A stretch of 64,000 nt of DNA. Source: Saprospiraceae bacterium. GTDB lineage: Bacteria; Bacteroidota; Bacteroidia; Chitinophagales; Saprospiraceae. The stretch spans positions 62,001-126,000 of the forward strand of contig JADJWN010000006.1 of the NCBI GenBank assembly GCA_016716335.1, in the 5' to 3' direction. The notes under the pieces are model-generated. The model saw only the letters and a list, made by a program, of their open reading frames with translations. It was not told the DNA's origin and made no database searches. Positions within the stretch are counted from its first letter, which is position 1. Every line of letters starts with the position of its first letter. The position numbers and the translations under genes are program-made. This document shows, in pieces, positions 9,989-19,744 of this stretch.

Positions 9989-11242
9989 TCAGGCTCTGAT
10001 AGCTTCCACAGGATCCATCCCCGATGCCTGCAATGCAGGAAGGAAACCGGATATGATACCCACAATTACAGAGGCAGATACTCCGATCATCACGTTGGTC
10101 AGAGACATCCCCATATCAAAAGGTATCAGTGCCGTTATGACTTTCAACGAAACAAATACCAATGCAAGACCCAGAATACCACCTATCAGACAAAGAATCA
10201 CAGCCTCTATTAAAAATTCAAGCAGGATTACAGTCCGCTTTGCGCCTATAGCTTTCTTTATCCCTATGATGTTTGTCCGCTCTTTGACCGATACGAACAT
10301 AATATTGGCCACACTGAACATTCCGACTACCAGGGCAAAAATGCCAATGATAAACCCCGCAATATTTATCACTCCGAAAACACTTTCCAGTACCTGTGAC
10401 AGCATGGATAGTTCATTGAGTGAAAAATTGTCACTTTCCAATGGCTTGAGTCTTCTTGCAGCCCGGATTATACTCGCTGCTTCCCCTTTGAGTTCGTCCA
10501 TATCCACTCCGGGTCTGGCTTTCAGATTGAGCATTCTGCCGATGGAAGAGTTGTCGTTTACATTCATAAATTTTTTGATGGTATTAAAACCAACCCATAT
10601 TACATCATCAAAATTGATAAAGTTAAATACATTTTCTCCTTCGGATTCCAGATAACCGATTACCTGAAAGTTTTGACCAAAAAGTTTTACAGTTTTACCT
10701 ATACCCGATTCGAATTTGAAAAGCTCATTATATACCTTATTGCCCAATATTACCTTGTTGGATCCGGTTTCATATTCAGTGAGGGTAAAATATCTTCCTT
10801 CCTGCAGTTTCAGAGGTTGAATCTCCGGATAGTGGTACGTCGGCCCCATAATGAAGGCATTGCTTACGGACTCATTTATGTATTTTATAATGCGGCCTCC
10901 CGTAAAGACGGTAAATGCAGACTGTACAGCCAGCTTTGACCGCTTCTGCAGTGCGAGAAAGTCATCGTAGGAGGGATTAGGTCTCCGGGCATATTTCCAG
11001 TAATTTTGTCCCGGATCTTCGTTCCATGGCTGCTTGTCAATGTATATCACATCACTGCCCAATTCACTGAATCCATCCTCAATGTTCTTTTGGAGTGAAT
11101 CAACAGCAGACTTTACGGCTATAATGCAGAATATTCCTATGGTGATTCCAAGCAATGACAGAAATGTCCTCAGCTTATTACCTGTCAAAGCATCCTTGGC
11201 TTGTCGAAGACTTTCATAAAAAATTCTGATCAATAATTTCAT
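9989..11242 (-). CDS. MacB-like ABC transporter permease without adjacent ATPase
   Basis: 417 residues with the MacB layout: N-terminal helix in a segment starting LRTFLSLLGITIGIFCIIAV, a periplasmic domain of about 230 residues, and three C-terminal helices with the coupling loop SVKERTNIIGIKKAIGA. The C-terminus (ALQASGMDPVEAIRA) is canonical. No ATPase or adaptor gene adjoins it. It may borrow one from elsewhere, perhaps the ATPase at 3762-4436, but that is speculation. It is transcribed away from the ArgE-like gene. Confidence 0.87.
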   Translation of the reverse strand: MKLLIRIFYESLRQAKDALTGNKLRTFLSLLGITIGIFCIIAVKSAVDSLQKNIEDGFSELGSDVIYIDKQPWNEDPGQNYWKYARRPNPSYDDFLALQKRSKLAVQSAFTVFTGGRIIKYINESVSNAFIMGPTYHYPEIQPLKLQEGRYFTLTEYETGSNKVILGNKVYNELFKFESGIGKTVKLFGQNFQVIGYLESEGENVFNFINFDDVIWVGFNTIKKFMNVNDNSSIGRMLNLKARPGVDMDELKGEAASIIRAARRLKPLESDNFSLNELSMLSQVLESVFGVINIAGFIIGIFALVVGMFSVANIMFVSVKERTNIIGIKKAIGAKRTVILLEFLIEAVILCLIGGILGLALVFVSLKVITALIPFDMGMSLTNVMIGVSASVIVGIISGFLPALQASGMDPVEAIRA

Positions 11243-11435
11243 TGCTCAATCAAATTCAGGTGCAAAATAATAAATAATTGAGCTGAAGAGAGCACTGAAT
11301 AGATAAACGAACAATTATAACCGCTCAAAGTCTGTAATCTGTCGTGTGTACGGGAAGCAGAATATCTGATTTTTGTCTTTTTCTCTCATATGATGCCGAA
11401 TTTTCATTCATCTTTGTGGCCCTGAATCTATTTTA

Positions 11436-12605
11436 ATGAATATGCTATCAATTTCTGACACCAAATCCATTTTGACTGAGTTGATCTCGATTCCCGTATT
11501 AGGCGGTCAGCCCAATGCCCGAATAACCGGATACATCACTGATTATCTGAAGTCTTTTGATGCGGAGGTGCATATATGGAAAAACAGCAGCGAAGACAAG
11601 CAGTGTCTGCTTTGCAGATTCGGGCCTGCTGTGGACGGTGGAATTATTCTGTCAGGCCATATGGATGTGGTGCCGGCAGAAGGCCAGCCATGGACCGTAC
11701 CTGCATTTAATCTGACAGAGAAAGATGATAAATGGTATGGAAGAGGGACGGCAGATATGAAGGGATTTCTGGCCTGCTGTATGGCAGCGGCTTCTATGTT
11801 CAGAAAGGCCGATTTGAAGAAGCCGGTGTATTTTGCATTTTCGACCGATGAAGAGATAGGCTGCCTGTTTGGCCGCACCCTGGCAGATTATATCCGGCAG
11901 ATATACATCGAAAGACCTGCATTTGCTGTCATTGGGGAAGCTTCCATGATGCAGACCATCACAGGTCATAAAGGAATATGTGTGGCGGAGACCACTGTCA
12001 ATGGGTCTGCAGGTCACAGCAGCAGGATACTTACCGAAGTAAGTGCAGTGCATGTCGCCGCACAATTAGTACAGTGGCTCGAATACAGGATGAAAAAATT
12101 GATCGGTGAGGGTAGGGTGAATGCTCATTTTTATCCCAATCACTCCTCGATGCATGCCGGGAGAATCTCAGGTGGTATTGCTCCCAATGTCATTGCAGAT
12201 CATTGTTTTTTTCAGTGGGATGTCAGAGTGATACCGGGAGACGATGCCCTGGATTTGATTGCTGATTTCGAAAACTATTGTCGTGAACTGGAGATTGAAT
12301 ACAGAAAAAGATTTCCTGGGTTTAAAATTGAAACCAGATTGTTGCACCCGCCTGTACCGCCGCTTATCACGAGCCCTGAAAGTGAAATAGTCAGGATACT
12401 GAATAAAATCAATAATACCACCGGTACATCTACAGTAGCTTACGCTGCGGAGGCAGGCCAGTTTTCGGAGGCAGGATATGAATCAGTGATATGCGGTCCG
12501 GGAGACATAGCTCAGGCGCACAGAGCGGATGAGTATGTGGAAGTATCTCAAATCGAAAAATGCCTCAAAATGATGGAAGGTATAGCACAATATCTTTCTG
12601 AATGA
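11436..12605 (+). CDS. argE: Acetylornithine deacetylase-like M20 family amidohydrolase
   Basis: 389 residues. Zinc-peptidase motifs of the M20 family are intact: SGHMDVVP (metal His, Asp), GRGTADMKG (bridging Asp) and STDEEIG (catalytic Glu and metal Glu). A dimerisation domain sits at about 175-290. The closest match by eye is ArgE, which removes the acetyl group from N-acetylornithine in arginine synthesis. No other arginine genes are near, so a related deacetylase or succinyl-diaminopimelate desuccinylase cannot be excluded. Confidence 0.82.
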   Translation: MNMLSISDTKSILTELISIPVLGGQPNARITGYITDYLKSFDAEVHIWKNSSEDKQCLLCRFGPAVDGGIILSGHMDVVPAEGQPWTVPAFNLTEKDDKWYGRGTADMKGFLACCMAAASMFRKADLKKPVYFAFSTDEEIGCLFGRTLADYIRQIYIERPAFAVIGEASMMQTITGHKGICVAETTVNGSAGHSSRILTEVSAVHVAAQLVQWLEYRMKKLIGEGRVNAHFYPNHSSMHAGRISGGIAPNVIADHCFFQWDVRVIPGDDALDLIADFENYCRELEIEYRKRFPGFKIETRLLHPPVPPLITSPESEIVRILNKINNTTGTSTVAYAAEAGQFSEAGYESVICGPGDIAQAHRADEYVEVSQIEKCLKMMEGIAQYLSE

Positions 12606-12614
12606 ATTCACTGC

Positions 12615-12977
12615 TCAACCTTTTCCTGTTAAGCCAAGCTTTCCGTATGCCTGCTTCAACTCTGATATTTTATCGGTGGCAAAGAGCGGGTCGGTTTCCT
12701 GCGTATCCGGTGCGAGTTCTTCTGTTTTATACCCTGCAAAACTACTCATAAAACCTTCGTGATGCTGCTTTTGATTCAAGTTGAGATAGATCATCGCAAT
12801 ACTGATAAAGAGCAGTAGGACTGAAGCGGCCAGGGCAATTCTGTACCACTTTACTTTGCGGTCAAATTTGTTTTCGTAAAGCCTCTTTTCCAGCTTCAGC
12901 CACACATGTTCTCCGGGAGATTTTCTGTGCATAGCTGCTTGCTCACGGATTTTTGTCATATCATGCAGATGTATCAT
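12615..12977 (-). CDS. Single-pass membrane protein, probable partner of the ECF sigma factor
   Basis: 120 residues. A cytoplasmic N-terminal part with basic and acidic residues precedes one membrane helix at about residues 47-65, followed by a short periplasmic tail rich in E and D. The start overlaps the sigma factor stop by 4 bp (ATGA). Position and topology are like short anti-sigma factors, but no zinc-binding HxxxCxxC motif is visible, so this role is inferred from context only. Confidence 0.62.
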   Translation of the reverse strand: MIHLHDMTKIREQAAMHRKSPGEHVWLKLEKRLYENKFDRKVKWYRIALAASVLLLFISIAMIYLNLNQKQHHEGFMSSFAGYKTEELAPDTQETDPLFATDKISELKQAYGKLGLTGKG

Positions 12978-13522
12978 TTTAAGCCGTATTTTATGTTATC
13001 TTTTTTTTTAATGATATCCTGAATTCTTTTCTTTGCCAAAATCAGTTGTGATTTTGACGTGTTGATGCTGATACCCAGCAATTCTGCAATCTCACGATGT
13101 TTATAACCTTCGATCACATAAAGATTGAAAATGGTTTTATACCCTACCGGAAGATCAGCGAGTGCCTCAAGGAGTTCTTCGTAGAGTATTGCATCGTCCG
13201 GACGGACATCGTCAGCCTGATCAATTCCTGTCAGTTCCACAGTCATTTTCAGATTGTGATTTTTTCTCAAAAACATGAGAGACTCATTCACCATAATGCG
13301 CTTCATCCATCCCTCAAAGCTTCCTTCTCCTTTATATTCGTCAATTTTATTGAATATTTTGAAAAATCCTTCGATAAAAACGTCCTCCGCATCTTCTGAT
13401 TTCTTCACATATCTCAGGCAAATCGGATATAAGACATCCTTATATAAGTCATAAAGCGCTTTCTGGCTTGTCGGGTCCTGCCTTTTACATCCTGATATAA
13501 TATGCTCCAAAGCGGCTTTCAA
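12974..13522 (-). CDS. ECF-type RNA polymerase sigma factor
   Basis: 182 residues. Region 2 is visible as YDLYKDVLYPICLRYV...AEDVFIEGFFKIF, with -10-binding aromatic residues. Region 4 is visible as LADLPVGYKTIFNLYVIEGYKHREIAELLGIS, a clear helix-turn-helix. This is the standard two-domain ECF sigma. It is cotranscribed with the small membrane protein at 12615-12977. Target genes are not evident in the window. Confidence 0.9.
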   Translation of the reverse strand: MKAALEHIISGCKRQDPTSQKALYDLYKDVLYPICLRYVKKSEDAEDVFIEGFFKIFNKIDEYKGEGSFEGWMKRIMVNESLMFLRKNHNLKMTVELTGIDQADDVRPDDAILYEELLEALADLPVGYKTIFNLYVIEGYKHREIAELLGISINTSKSQLILAKKRIQDIIKKKDNIKYGLK

Positions 13523-13615
13523 ACGATGATTTTATTATAGAGATGCTGAAATTAATTAATTAGGTGTATGAGATGCCAGATTAAGGCATAATTTTCCATC
13601 AATCGGGTGGTAAAT

Positions 13616-14295
13616 TCAGTCATGCCTTGCCGTAAACTCTGCAAAATGATTCATAAAAATCAGACAAGGCTCTAAGGGAATTTTATTTTTCTCCAACAGG
13701 TTTTTCCATGATTGGGTGGCATGTGATTCCTTCTGTACAATCCCAAAAATCGCTCTCATGGATTTGAAATATCTTTCGGTTTCCACTTCGGCAGGAATCT
13801 GCAAGGCACCGCATTGCCGCATCATCTTAGAAAAATTATCATAATCCCAGAAACAGTACTTATCGGGGTACTGGCAAGCAAGATAAATGATTACGGTTTT
13901 TTTATTATCATGGTAGTGCGTATTCAGTTTTTTTGATTCGGGGCTATACTCTGGAAAACCTCTTCACAATGCTCACCAAATCTCCTTATCCTCAATACCG
14001 GTTCTTTGGACTCATCCATCAAATCCCGAAAACTGTCTGACATAAAATATTTGTCTTTTTCTATGAGGAGCTTCATAACAGATTTGGCAGAGTGATAGGA
14101 GCCTTCCCAAAGGGCATTCGAAAATCTGCTTTTAAGACTTTTATCATAACTTTCCAATAAAGACAGAGGATCCGTATCAAAATGGGCCTGCCAGTTGGAC
14201 ACAACATCAGGGAGATGAAGGGAGATTTCTGCCCGCGGGGAATTGAGGTAAGTCTCGAACAAAGCAGCAAAATGCCTGATACGCTCCACTTTCAT
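13616..14295 (-). CDS. Unknown protein, about 226 residues (frameshifted at poly-A tract)
   Basis: Two frames join into one. The first (14295-13924) ends in APNQKN. If the T7 tract at 13928-13934 had eight bases, it would continue through NQKKLNTHYHDNK, then TVIIYLACQYPDKYCFWDY and the second frame (MRQCGALQIPAEV... to 13616). The joined protein is soluble and helical at the start, with an aromatic-rich middle; I do not recognise a family. The start overlaps the stop of the amino-acid permease (ATGA), so the two are likely cotranscribed. Confidence 0.6.
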
Positions 14296-15641
14296 GATAC
14301 AGATTTATTGGCCTCTGAATTTAATTTTTTTACTAAACGGTACAGTGGATAGCTTATAATCAAAAAAATCAGGGCATACTTACTACTGTGTATATCCGAG
14401 TACACAGCTCCTGCAAGAAAACCAATAGAGGCTATCAGTAAAAAAGCCGGAAGTGCCGGATATAATGGGACTTTCCAGGGTCTTTCCAGATCGGGTTCGG
14501 TCTTCCGGAGTCGTATCAATGCAGCAAATCCTGCGGCATAACTCATGACAAAAAAGAAAGTGGCAATATCCGACAATATACCGCAGGTGTCTTTACCGCT
14601 TAATATCAATCCGGTGGACAAGAGTGCAGTGAGTGGCATGGCTACCGCAGGTGTTCCCATTTTATTGACTGAAGATGCCTGTCTGAAAAACAATCCATCT
14701 CTGCTCATACTGAATATGACCCTGGGAGCAAACATAATCTGTGCATTCACGATGCCCAGTATTGAAATCATCAAAAACAGGGTCACAATCCTTTGTGAAT
14801 TGTCTCCAAAAATAATCCCCACCGCATCAGCTGCGGCCAATGGTGAATTCATAAGCCTGTCCATCGGGACTACATGAAATATGGCAAGATTCACCAGCAG
14901 GTATATGACAATGATACTGACTACGCCCAAAATCATAGATTTAGGTAATGTTTTGGCGGGATCCTTGTTTTCTTCTGAGAAATAAGTGGCAGTATGCCAG
15001 CCGTCGTAAGTATAAAAAATAGACTGTAATGCGGCTATCACTGCAATAAATCCTAATGGAGCAGCGGTTTTATCAATGCTTTGGGCAATGCCTTCAGAGC
15101 TTGGGATGCTGCCGTAAATAAAACAAAACAAAACAAACACCAACAATCCGATTGCTTTAATCACGGCCAAGACCTCCTGAGATTTTCCCGCTGACCAGGT
15201 TCCCATCCAGTGAAAAGCACTCAAAAAAGCAAGCAACCCAATAGCTACCCACTGATTGTAGTGGTTGAGTGTAGGTAAAAGCAGGGCCGTATATTCGCTC
15301 ATGGTGTACGCACCGAATCCTAAAGCCGCTACAGTCCCCAGCCAGCTGGTGATACCTGTAAGAAAGCCGAAATAATTGCCAAAGGCTCTCCGTGCATATA
15401 CATACCAGGAGCCGGCCTGCGGCAAGGACACCGCCAGCTCTATGGCACACAGTACTCCCAGGACGGCATACAACCCTACCGCAAGCCATAGGACTGTAAT
15501 GAGAAAAGGGTCTCCGATCTGAGCGGCAATGGGTCCGGGTTTGCGCAGAATGCCTGTACCTATAGTTCCGCCAATAGTCACTGCAATGCCGAAACCTACT
15601 CCAAGAAGTTTTAATAGCTGGTTTTCTTTTGATTGGATCAT
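14292..15641 (-). CDS. APC superfamily amino-acid permease
   Basis: About 449 residues with twelve predicted membrane helices. The first-helix signature GGTIGTGILRKPG is the substrate-binding glycine-rich stretch of APC transporters; the C-terminal block RKTEPDLERPWKVPLYP is also typical. I chose the ATG at 15641 (MIQSKEN); the frame is open to 15695. The family imports or exchanges amino acids; the substrate cannot be read from sequence. Confidence 0.87.
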   Translation of the reverse strand: MIQSKENQLLKLLGVGFGIAVTIGGTIGTGILRKPGPIAAQIGDPFLITVLWLAVGLYAVLGVLCAIELAVSLPQAGSWYVYARRAFGNYFGFLTGITSWLGTVAALGFGAYTMSEYTALLLPTLNHYNQWVAIGLLAFLSAFHWMGTWSAGKSQEVLAVIKAIGLLVFVLFCFIYGSIPSSEGIAQSIDKTAAPLGFIAVIAALQSIFYTYDGWHTATYFSEENKDPAKTLPKSMILGVVSIIVIYLLVNLAIFHVVPMDRLMNSPLAAADAVGIIFGDNSQRIVTLFLMISILGIVNAQIMFAPRVIFSMSRDGLFFRQASSVNKMGTPAVAMPLTALLSTGLILSGKDTCGILSDIATFFFVMSYAAGFAALIRLRKTEPDLERPWKVPLYPALPAFLLIASIGFLAGAVYSDIHSSKYALIFLIISYPLYRLVKKLNSEANKSVS

Positions 15642-15752
15642 AAACGCAATATTGGGGTAAAAATAGCAATTGCCCGGATAAATGGAGTACAGCAAAACGT
15701 GCAGCCATTTCTTTTAATGAGCAAAGTCATTTTAAAGTTTGGCAGGAAATTC

Positions 15753-15760
15753 TATTTTTG
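15753..15760 (+). promoter_or_regulatory. -7 box of folD (TATTTTTG)
   Basis: TATTTTTG matches TAnnTTTG and sits 25 bp before the folD ATG. Motif evidence only. Confidence 0.45.
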
Positions 15761-15785
15761 GTACGGTTTTAAAAAATAAAGTTAG

Positions 15786-16676
15786 ATGCCCATGAATATA
15801 ATAGATGGAAAATTGACGGCTGAAGAAATTAAACAGCAATTGAAATCGGATACGGAGAGATTTATCGCTGAGACCGGGAAAACCCCGCATCTTGCCGCTG
15901 TATTAGTAGGAGATAATCCTGCCAGTCATGCATATGTGGGCAATAAGGTTAAATCCTGCGGCCAGGTAGGATTCAGATCAACATTGATCAAAAAAGAAGC
16001 TGACATATCCGAAGAAGAACTGCTTGCACTGATACATCAGCTCAATCAGGATCCTGATATTGATGGATTTATTGTGCAGCTGCCATTGCCCAAACATATC
16101 AATGAGGTAAAAGTAACTCTGGCCATTGACCCGGATAAGGATGTGGATGGTTTTCATCCTGTCAATTTCGGTAAAATGGCGCAGGGTCTGCCTTGTTTTT
16201 TGCCGGCTACACCTTATGGTATCACATTGCTGCTCGAAAGATATGGTATAGAGACAGCAGGCAGACACGTGGTAGTGGTAGGACGCAGCAATATCGTGGG
16301 AACTCCGATGAGCATACTCATGTCCCGCAAATCCAGGACCGGAGACGCCACTGTGACCCTTACTCACAGCCGTACCAGGAATCTTAAGGATTTGCTTCTA
16401 CTGGCTGACATTGTAGTGGCGGCAATAGGAATTCCCCATTTTGTCACAGCAGACATGATCAAGGAAGGAGCAGTAGTCATAGATGTAGGGATCAACAGGG
16501 TGGAAGACGAAAATGCAAGGTCAGGTTCCAGGCTGGTTGGAGATGTGGACTATGATAATGTAGCTCCCAAATGCAGTTATATCACCCCGGTACCCGGTGG
16601 GGTAGGGCCTATGACTGTGGTAGGACTCATGATGAATACTTTTCAGGCTGCCCGACAAAGGTTAAGCCTCAAGTAA
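15786..16676 (+). CDS. folD: Bifunctional methylenetetrahydrofolate dehydrogenase/cyclohydrolase FolD
   Basis: 296 residues, full length. It interconverts 5,10-methylene-THF and 10-formyl-THF. Seen are the substrate-domain YVGNKVKSCGQVG with the catalytic Lys, QLPLPKHI, the second signature PVNFGKMAQG, the NADP-binding VVGRSNIVGTP and the C-terminal TPVPGGVGPMT. A second in-frame ATG at 15792 is equally possible. prmA follows after 11 bp, suggesting one transcript. Confidence 0.95.
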   Translation: MPMNIIDGKLTAEEIKQQLKSDTERFIAETGKTPHLAAVLVGDNPASHAYVGNKVKSCGQVGFRSTLIKKEADISEEELLALIHQLNQDPDIDGFIVQLPLPKHINEVKVTLAIDPDKDVDGFHPVNFGKMAQGLPCFLPATPYGITLLLERYGIETAGRHVVVVGRSNIVGTPMSILMSRKSRTGDATVTLTHSRTRNLKDLLLLADIVVAAIGIPHFVTADMIKEGAVVIDVGINRVEDENARSGSRLVGDVDYDNVAPKCSYITPVPGGVGPMTVVGLMMNTFQAARQRLSLK

Positions 16677-16687
16677 CGGTAAAATAT

Positions 16688-17518
16688 TTGATTTTGGAAA
16701 AATATCTTGCAATCACGCTGCAGAGTAATGATGAAGCAATGCTGGGCTTACTTTCGGCCTTACCCTTCGACTCTTTTGAAGAAACGGAAAGTAATTATGT
16801 CGGTTACATAGCTGCTGATGCGTTTACACCTGAGGTCGAATCAGCATTGAATGAGATAACTGCAAAATTTAATGTGCAATACAATACAGATGAATTAGAA
16901 CCACAAAACTGGAATGAAATATGGGAAGCTACTTTTCAGCCTATTGAAGTCGGCCATTTTTGCAGGGTCAGAGCGGACTTTCATCCTCCTGTAGCGGGCT
17001 TTGAGTATGATTTGATTATCAATCCAAAAATGGCTTTCGGTACAGGACATCATGCCACTACCTATATGATGATTGAGAATATGGCTTCCATAAATTTTAA
17101 AAATAAGTATGTACTGGATTATGGCTGCGGTACCGGTATTCTTGCGATACTTGCTTCTAAATCAGGTGCTGATACGGTGGATGCAGTGGATATTGAGCCG
17201 GAGTCTTACAATAATACCATCGAAAATGCCTCAATCAATCAGGTGACTAATATACATGCATTTTGCGGGACCCTGGATGCTGTGCCTTTGGGACTGTATG
17301 ATATTGTTTTGGCAAATATCAATCGAAATGTACTCATTGATACCATTGCATCGCTGCATGAAAGAATCAAGCCTCAGGGCATACTGCTGATCTCCGGCAT
17401 TTTGCTTTCTGACAAAGACGCAATCCTGCATTCTTTTGGTCAATACAATCTGCAAGAGTATAAAATCACAGAAAGCGATGGATGGCTGGCAATAGCCTTT
17501 CAGGCATCCTCCAATTGA
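16688..17518 (+). CDS. prmA: Ribosomal protein L11 methyltransferase PrmA
   Basis: SAM-dependent methyltransferase that trimethylates ribosomal protein L11. It has the PrmA N-terminal alpha/beta domain, the hallmark NPKMAFGTGHHATT, motif I LDYGCGTGILAI, and the NxxY-like NINRN. No ATG fits: upstream codons overlap folD. TTG at 16688 (or 16694) gives the family-like N-terminus beginning IL EKYLAITL, so a TTG start is proposed. Confidence 0.92.
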   Translation: MILEKYLAITLQSNDEAMLGLLSALPFDSFEETESNYVGYIAADAFTPEVESALNEITAKFNVQYNTDELEPQNWNEIWEATFQPIEVGHFCRVRADFHPPVAGFEYDLIINPKMAFGTGHHATTYMMIENMASINFKNKYVLDYGCGTGILAILASKSGADTVDAVDIEPESYNNTIENASINQVTNIHAFCGTLDAVPLGLYDIVLANINRNVLIDTIASLHERIKPQGILLISGILLSDKDAILHSFGQYNLQEYKITESDGWLAIAFQASSN

Positions 17519-17525
17519 TATGGTT

Positions 17526-19336
17526 TTAGGATAAATCCTCATCAAGGTAATTTCTGATTTTTACCGCCATCTGCTTGCCTGCTACTGCCTCGATTTCTGA
17601 GATATCCGCTTCCATCAATTGTGTTACGGAGCCAAATTTTTTGAGCAATTTTTCCGCTGTTTTGGGACCTACACCGGGAATGTTTGACAATCGGGTGGTG
17701 AGAAAATTTTTGGATCTGAGGTCTCTGTGGAAGTTTATGGCAAAACGGTGTGCTTCGTTTCTTGCATGTTGGATAAGTTTGAGAGATTCAGATTTCTTAT
17801 TGATGTACAATGGAATGGAATCTCCGGGAAAAAATATTTCTTCCAGCCTTTTGGCGATGCCTATCACGGTTACTCTATGCAGAATATCGAGCTTTTCAAG
17901 ACTTTTTACTGCTGCATTCAGTTGTCCTTTGCCACCGTCAATGATGATAAGTTGAGGCAGCTTTTTGCCCCTCATCGATCAATCTTTTGTACCTTCGGTA
18001 CACCACTTCTTCCATGGATGCAAAATCGTTGGGTCCCTCTACACTTTTTACCTTAAAATGGCGGTAATCTTTATTGGACGGTTTGGCATTTTTAAACACC
18101 ACACAGCTGGATACCGGATTAGTCCCCTGAATATTTGAATTATCGAAACATTCGATATGGAAGGGAGTCTCCTTCATACCAAGGTCATTTTTCAAAGTGG
18201 TAAGTATGCGTTCGGCTGAAGACATTTTTTTCTGGCTGTTCAAAGCACTTTGCCTGATCTGAAGCATATGATACTGCAGATTTTTTTCTGCAAGTTCGAG
18301 GAGTTTTTTCTTCTCTCCTTTCTGAGGTACCGTGATTTTAAGTTTTTCGTCTTCACTTTCTGTGGGTACAGGTACGATGACCTCCGGGGCCATGCTGTTG
18401 AATTTTTCTCTGATTCCGGGAATGCAATATGCCAGCAGGTCTGAAAAATCTTCATCCAGATTCATTTCCATCTCCATTATGTCCGTATTCATCAATGCTC
18501 CATTGATGATTTTCATATAATGAATGTACGCTGTATTTCTGTCACTGCTTATGGCAAATACATCTACGTCTTTGATGGTATGGCTTACAAGGGTGCTGCT
18601 CGACTGATAATTTTCGAAGGCAATCAGCTTTTCCTTCAATGCCTGTGCTTTTTCAAATTCCAGATTTTCGGCATGTCGGTGCATTTCCTCAAGGATGTAA
18701 TCTTTCACCTGCTTAAAGTTCCCTTTTAGAATATTTCTGACCTGTTCAATTTTAAGATTGTAGTCAGATTCATTTTCCAGGCCTTCGCAGGGTCCCATGC
18801 AGTTTTTGATATGGTACTCCAGACAAACCTTGTATTTTCCCTTTTGAATCATGGGTTCGCTGAGATTGAGATTGCAGGTGCGCAGGGTGAATAACTTTTT
18901 TACTATGTCCAGGAGTATGTTAGCTCTGTATTTGGAGGTGTAGGGTCCGAAATACTGTGAACCGTCTTTGATCAGCTTACGGGTGAAAAAAACTCTGGGA
19001 AATCTCTCATTTTTAATACAGATGTAAGTGTAGGACTTTCCGTCTTTGAGAGAAACATTGTATCGGGGCTGGTACTTCTTGATAAGTGTATTTTCGAGCA
19101 GCAAGGCATCATGTTCTTGTATCAACTACCGTATATTCTATACGGCTTGCATTGCGTACGAGGGCTATAGTTTTGTATCTGTCCTGTTTTTTATCTCCGA
19201 AGTAGGAGGAGAGACGATTCCGGAGATTTTTGGCCTTTCCCACATAGAGGATGGTGTCTTTTTCGTCCAGAAATTTGTAAACACCGGGCTCCTTCGGTAT
19301 TGACTCGAATATCTTTTTAAAATCTTCAGTTTTCAT
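17526..19336 (-). CDS. uvrC: Excinuclease ABC subunit UvrC (two frameshifts in this sequence)
   Basis: Nucleotide excision repair nuclease. Three frames join into one protein of about 600 residues. Frame 1 (19336-19109) has the GIY-YIG domain (GVYKF...ILYVGKA). Frame 2 (about 19120-17938) has the rest of the nuclease, the Cys cluster CLEYHIKNCMGPC, the UVR motif and most of the RNase-H-like nuclease. Frame 3 (about 17970-17526) has IIIDGGKGQL and the tandem HhH (IPGVGPKTAEKLL). Removing one base at 19117-19118 and one C from the CCCC at 17968-17971 restores expected sequence. The start overlaps mgsA by 4 bp. Confidence 0.92.
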
Positions 19337-19728
19337 TTTTGTAAATCTCTCTCGGCTTCCAGTCCCAGCAGAATATAACGGGCAGCCCGGGGATTGGTTG
19401 CAAGGGGGACATTGTGCACATCACAAAGTCTCATCAGCATCTGCACGTCAGGCTCGTGGGGATGCTTATCTAAAGGGTCTCTGAAAAATATCACCACATC
19501 CAGATCTCCGGTGGCAACCAAAGCAGCAATCTGAGCATCTCCGCCCTTGGGTCCGGAAAGCAGCCGCTCTACCTGAAATCCTTCCTTTTCGATATGGCCT
19601 CCTGTGGTGCCTGTGGCATAAATCTTACATCCGGACAAAAAGGCTTTATGTGCAATCACAAAAGATACCATTTCAGGTTTTTTCCCGTCATGGGCAATGA
19701 GTCCAATGCGTATCATGATTTTAGGCAT
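19333..19728 (-). CDS. mgsA: Methylglyoxal synthase
   Basis: 131 residues. It converts dihydroxyacetone phosphate to methylglyoxal and phosphate, a bypass of lower glycolysis. Signatures are IGLIAHDGKK, ATGTTGG (phosphate binding), LLSGPKGGDAQ with the catalytic Asp, and RDPLDKHPHEPD. Its stop overlaps the uvrC start (ATGA). Confidence 0.95.
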   Translation of the reverse strand: MPKIMIRIGLIAHDGKKPEMVSFVIAHKAFLSGCKIYATGTTGGHIEKEGFQVERLLSGPKGGDAQIAALVATGDLDVVIFFRDPLDKHPHEPDVQMLMRLCDVHNVPLATNPRAARYILLGLEAERDLQK

Positions 19729-19744
19729 TATGAGTGCAAAGATA

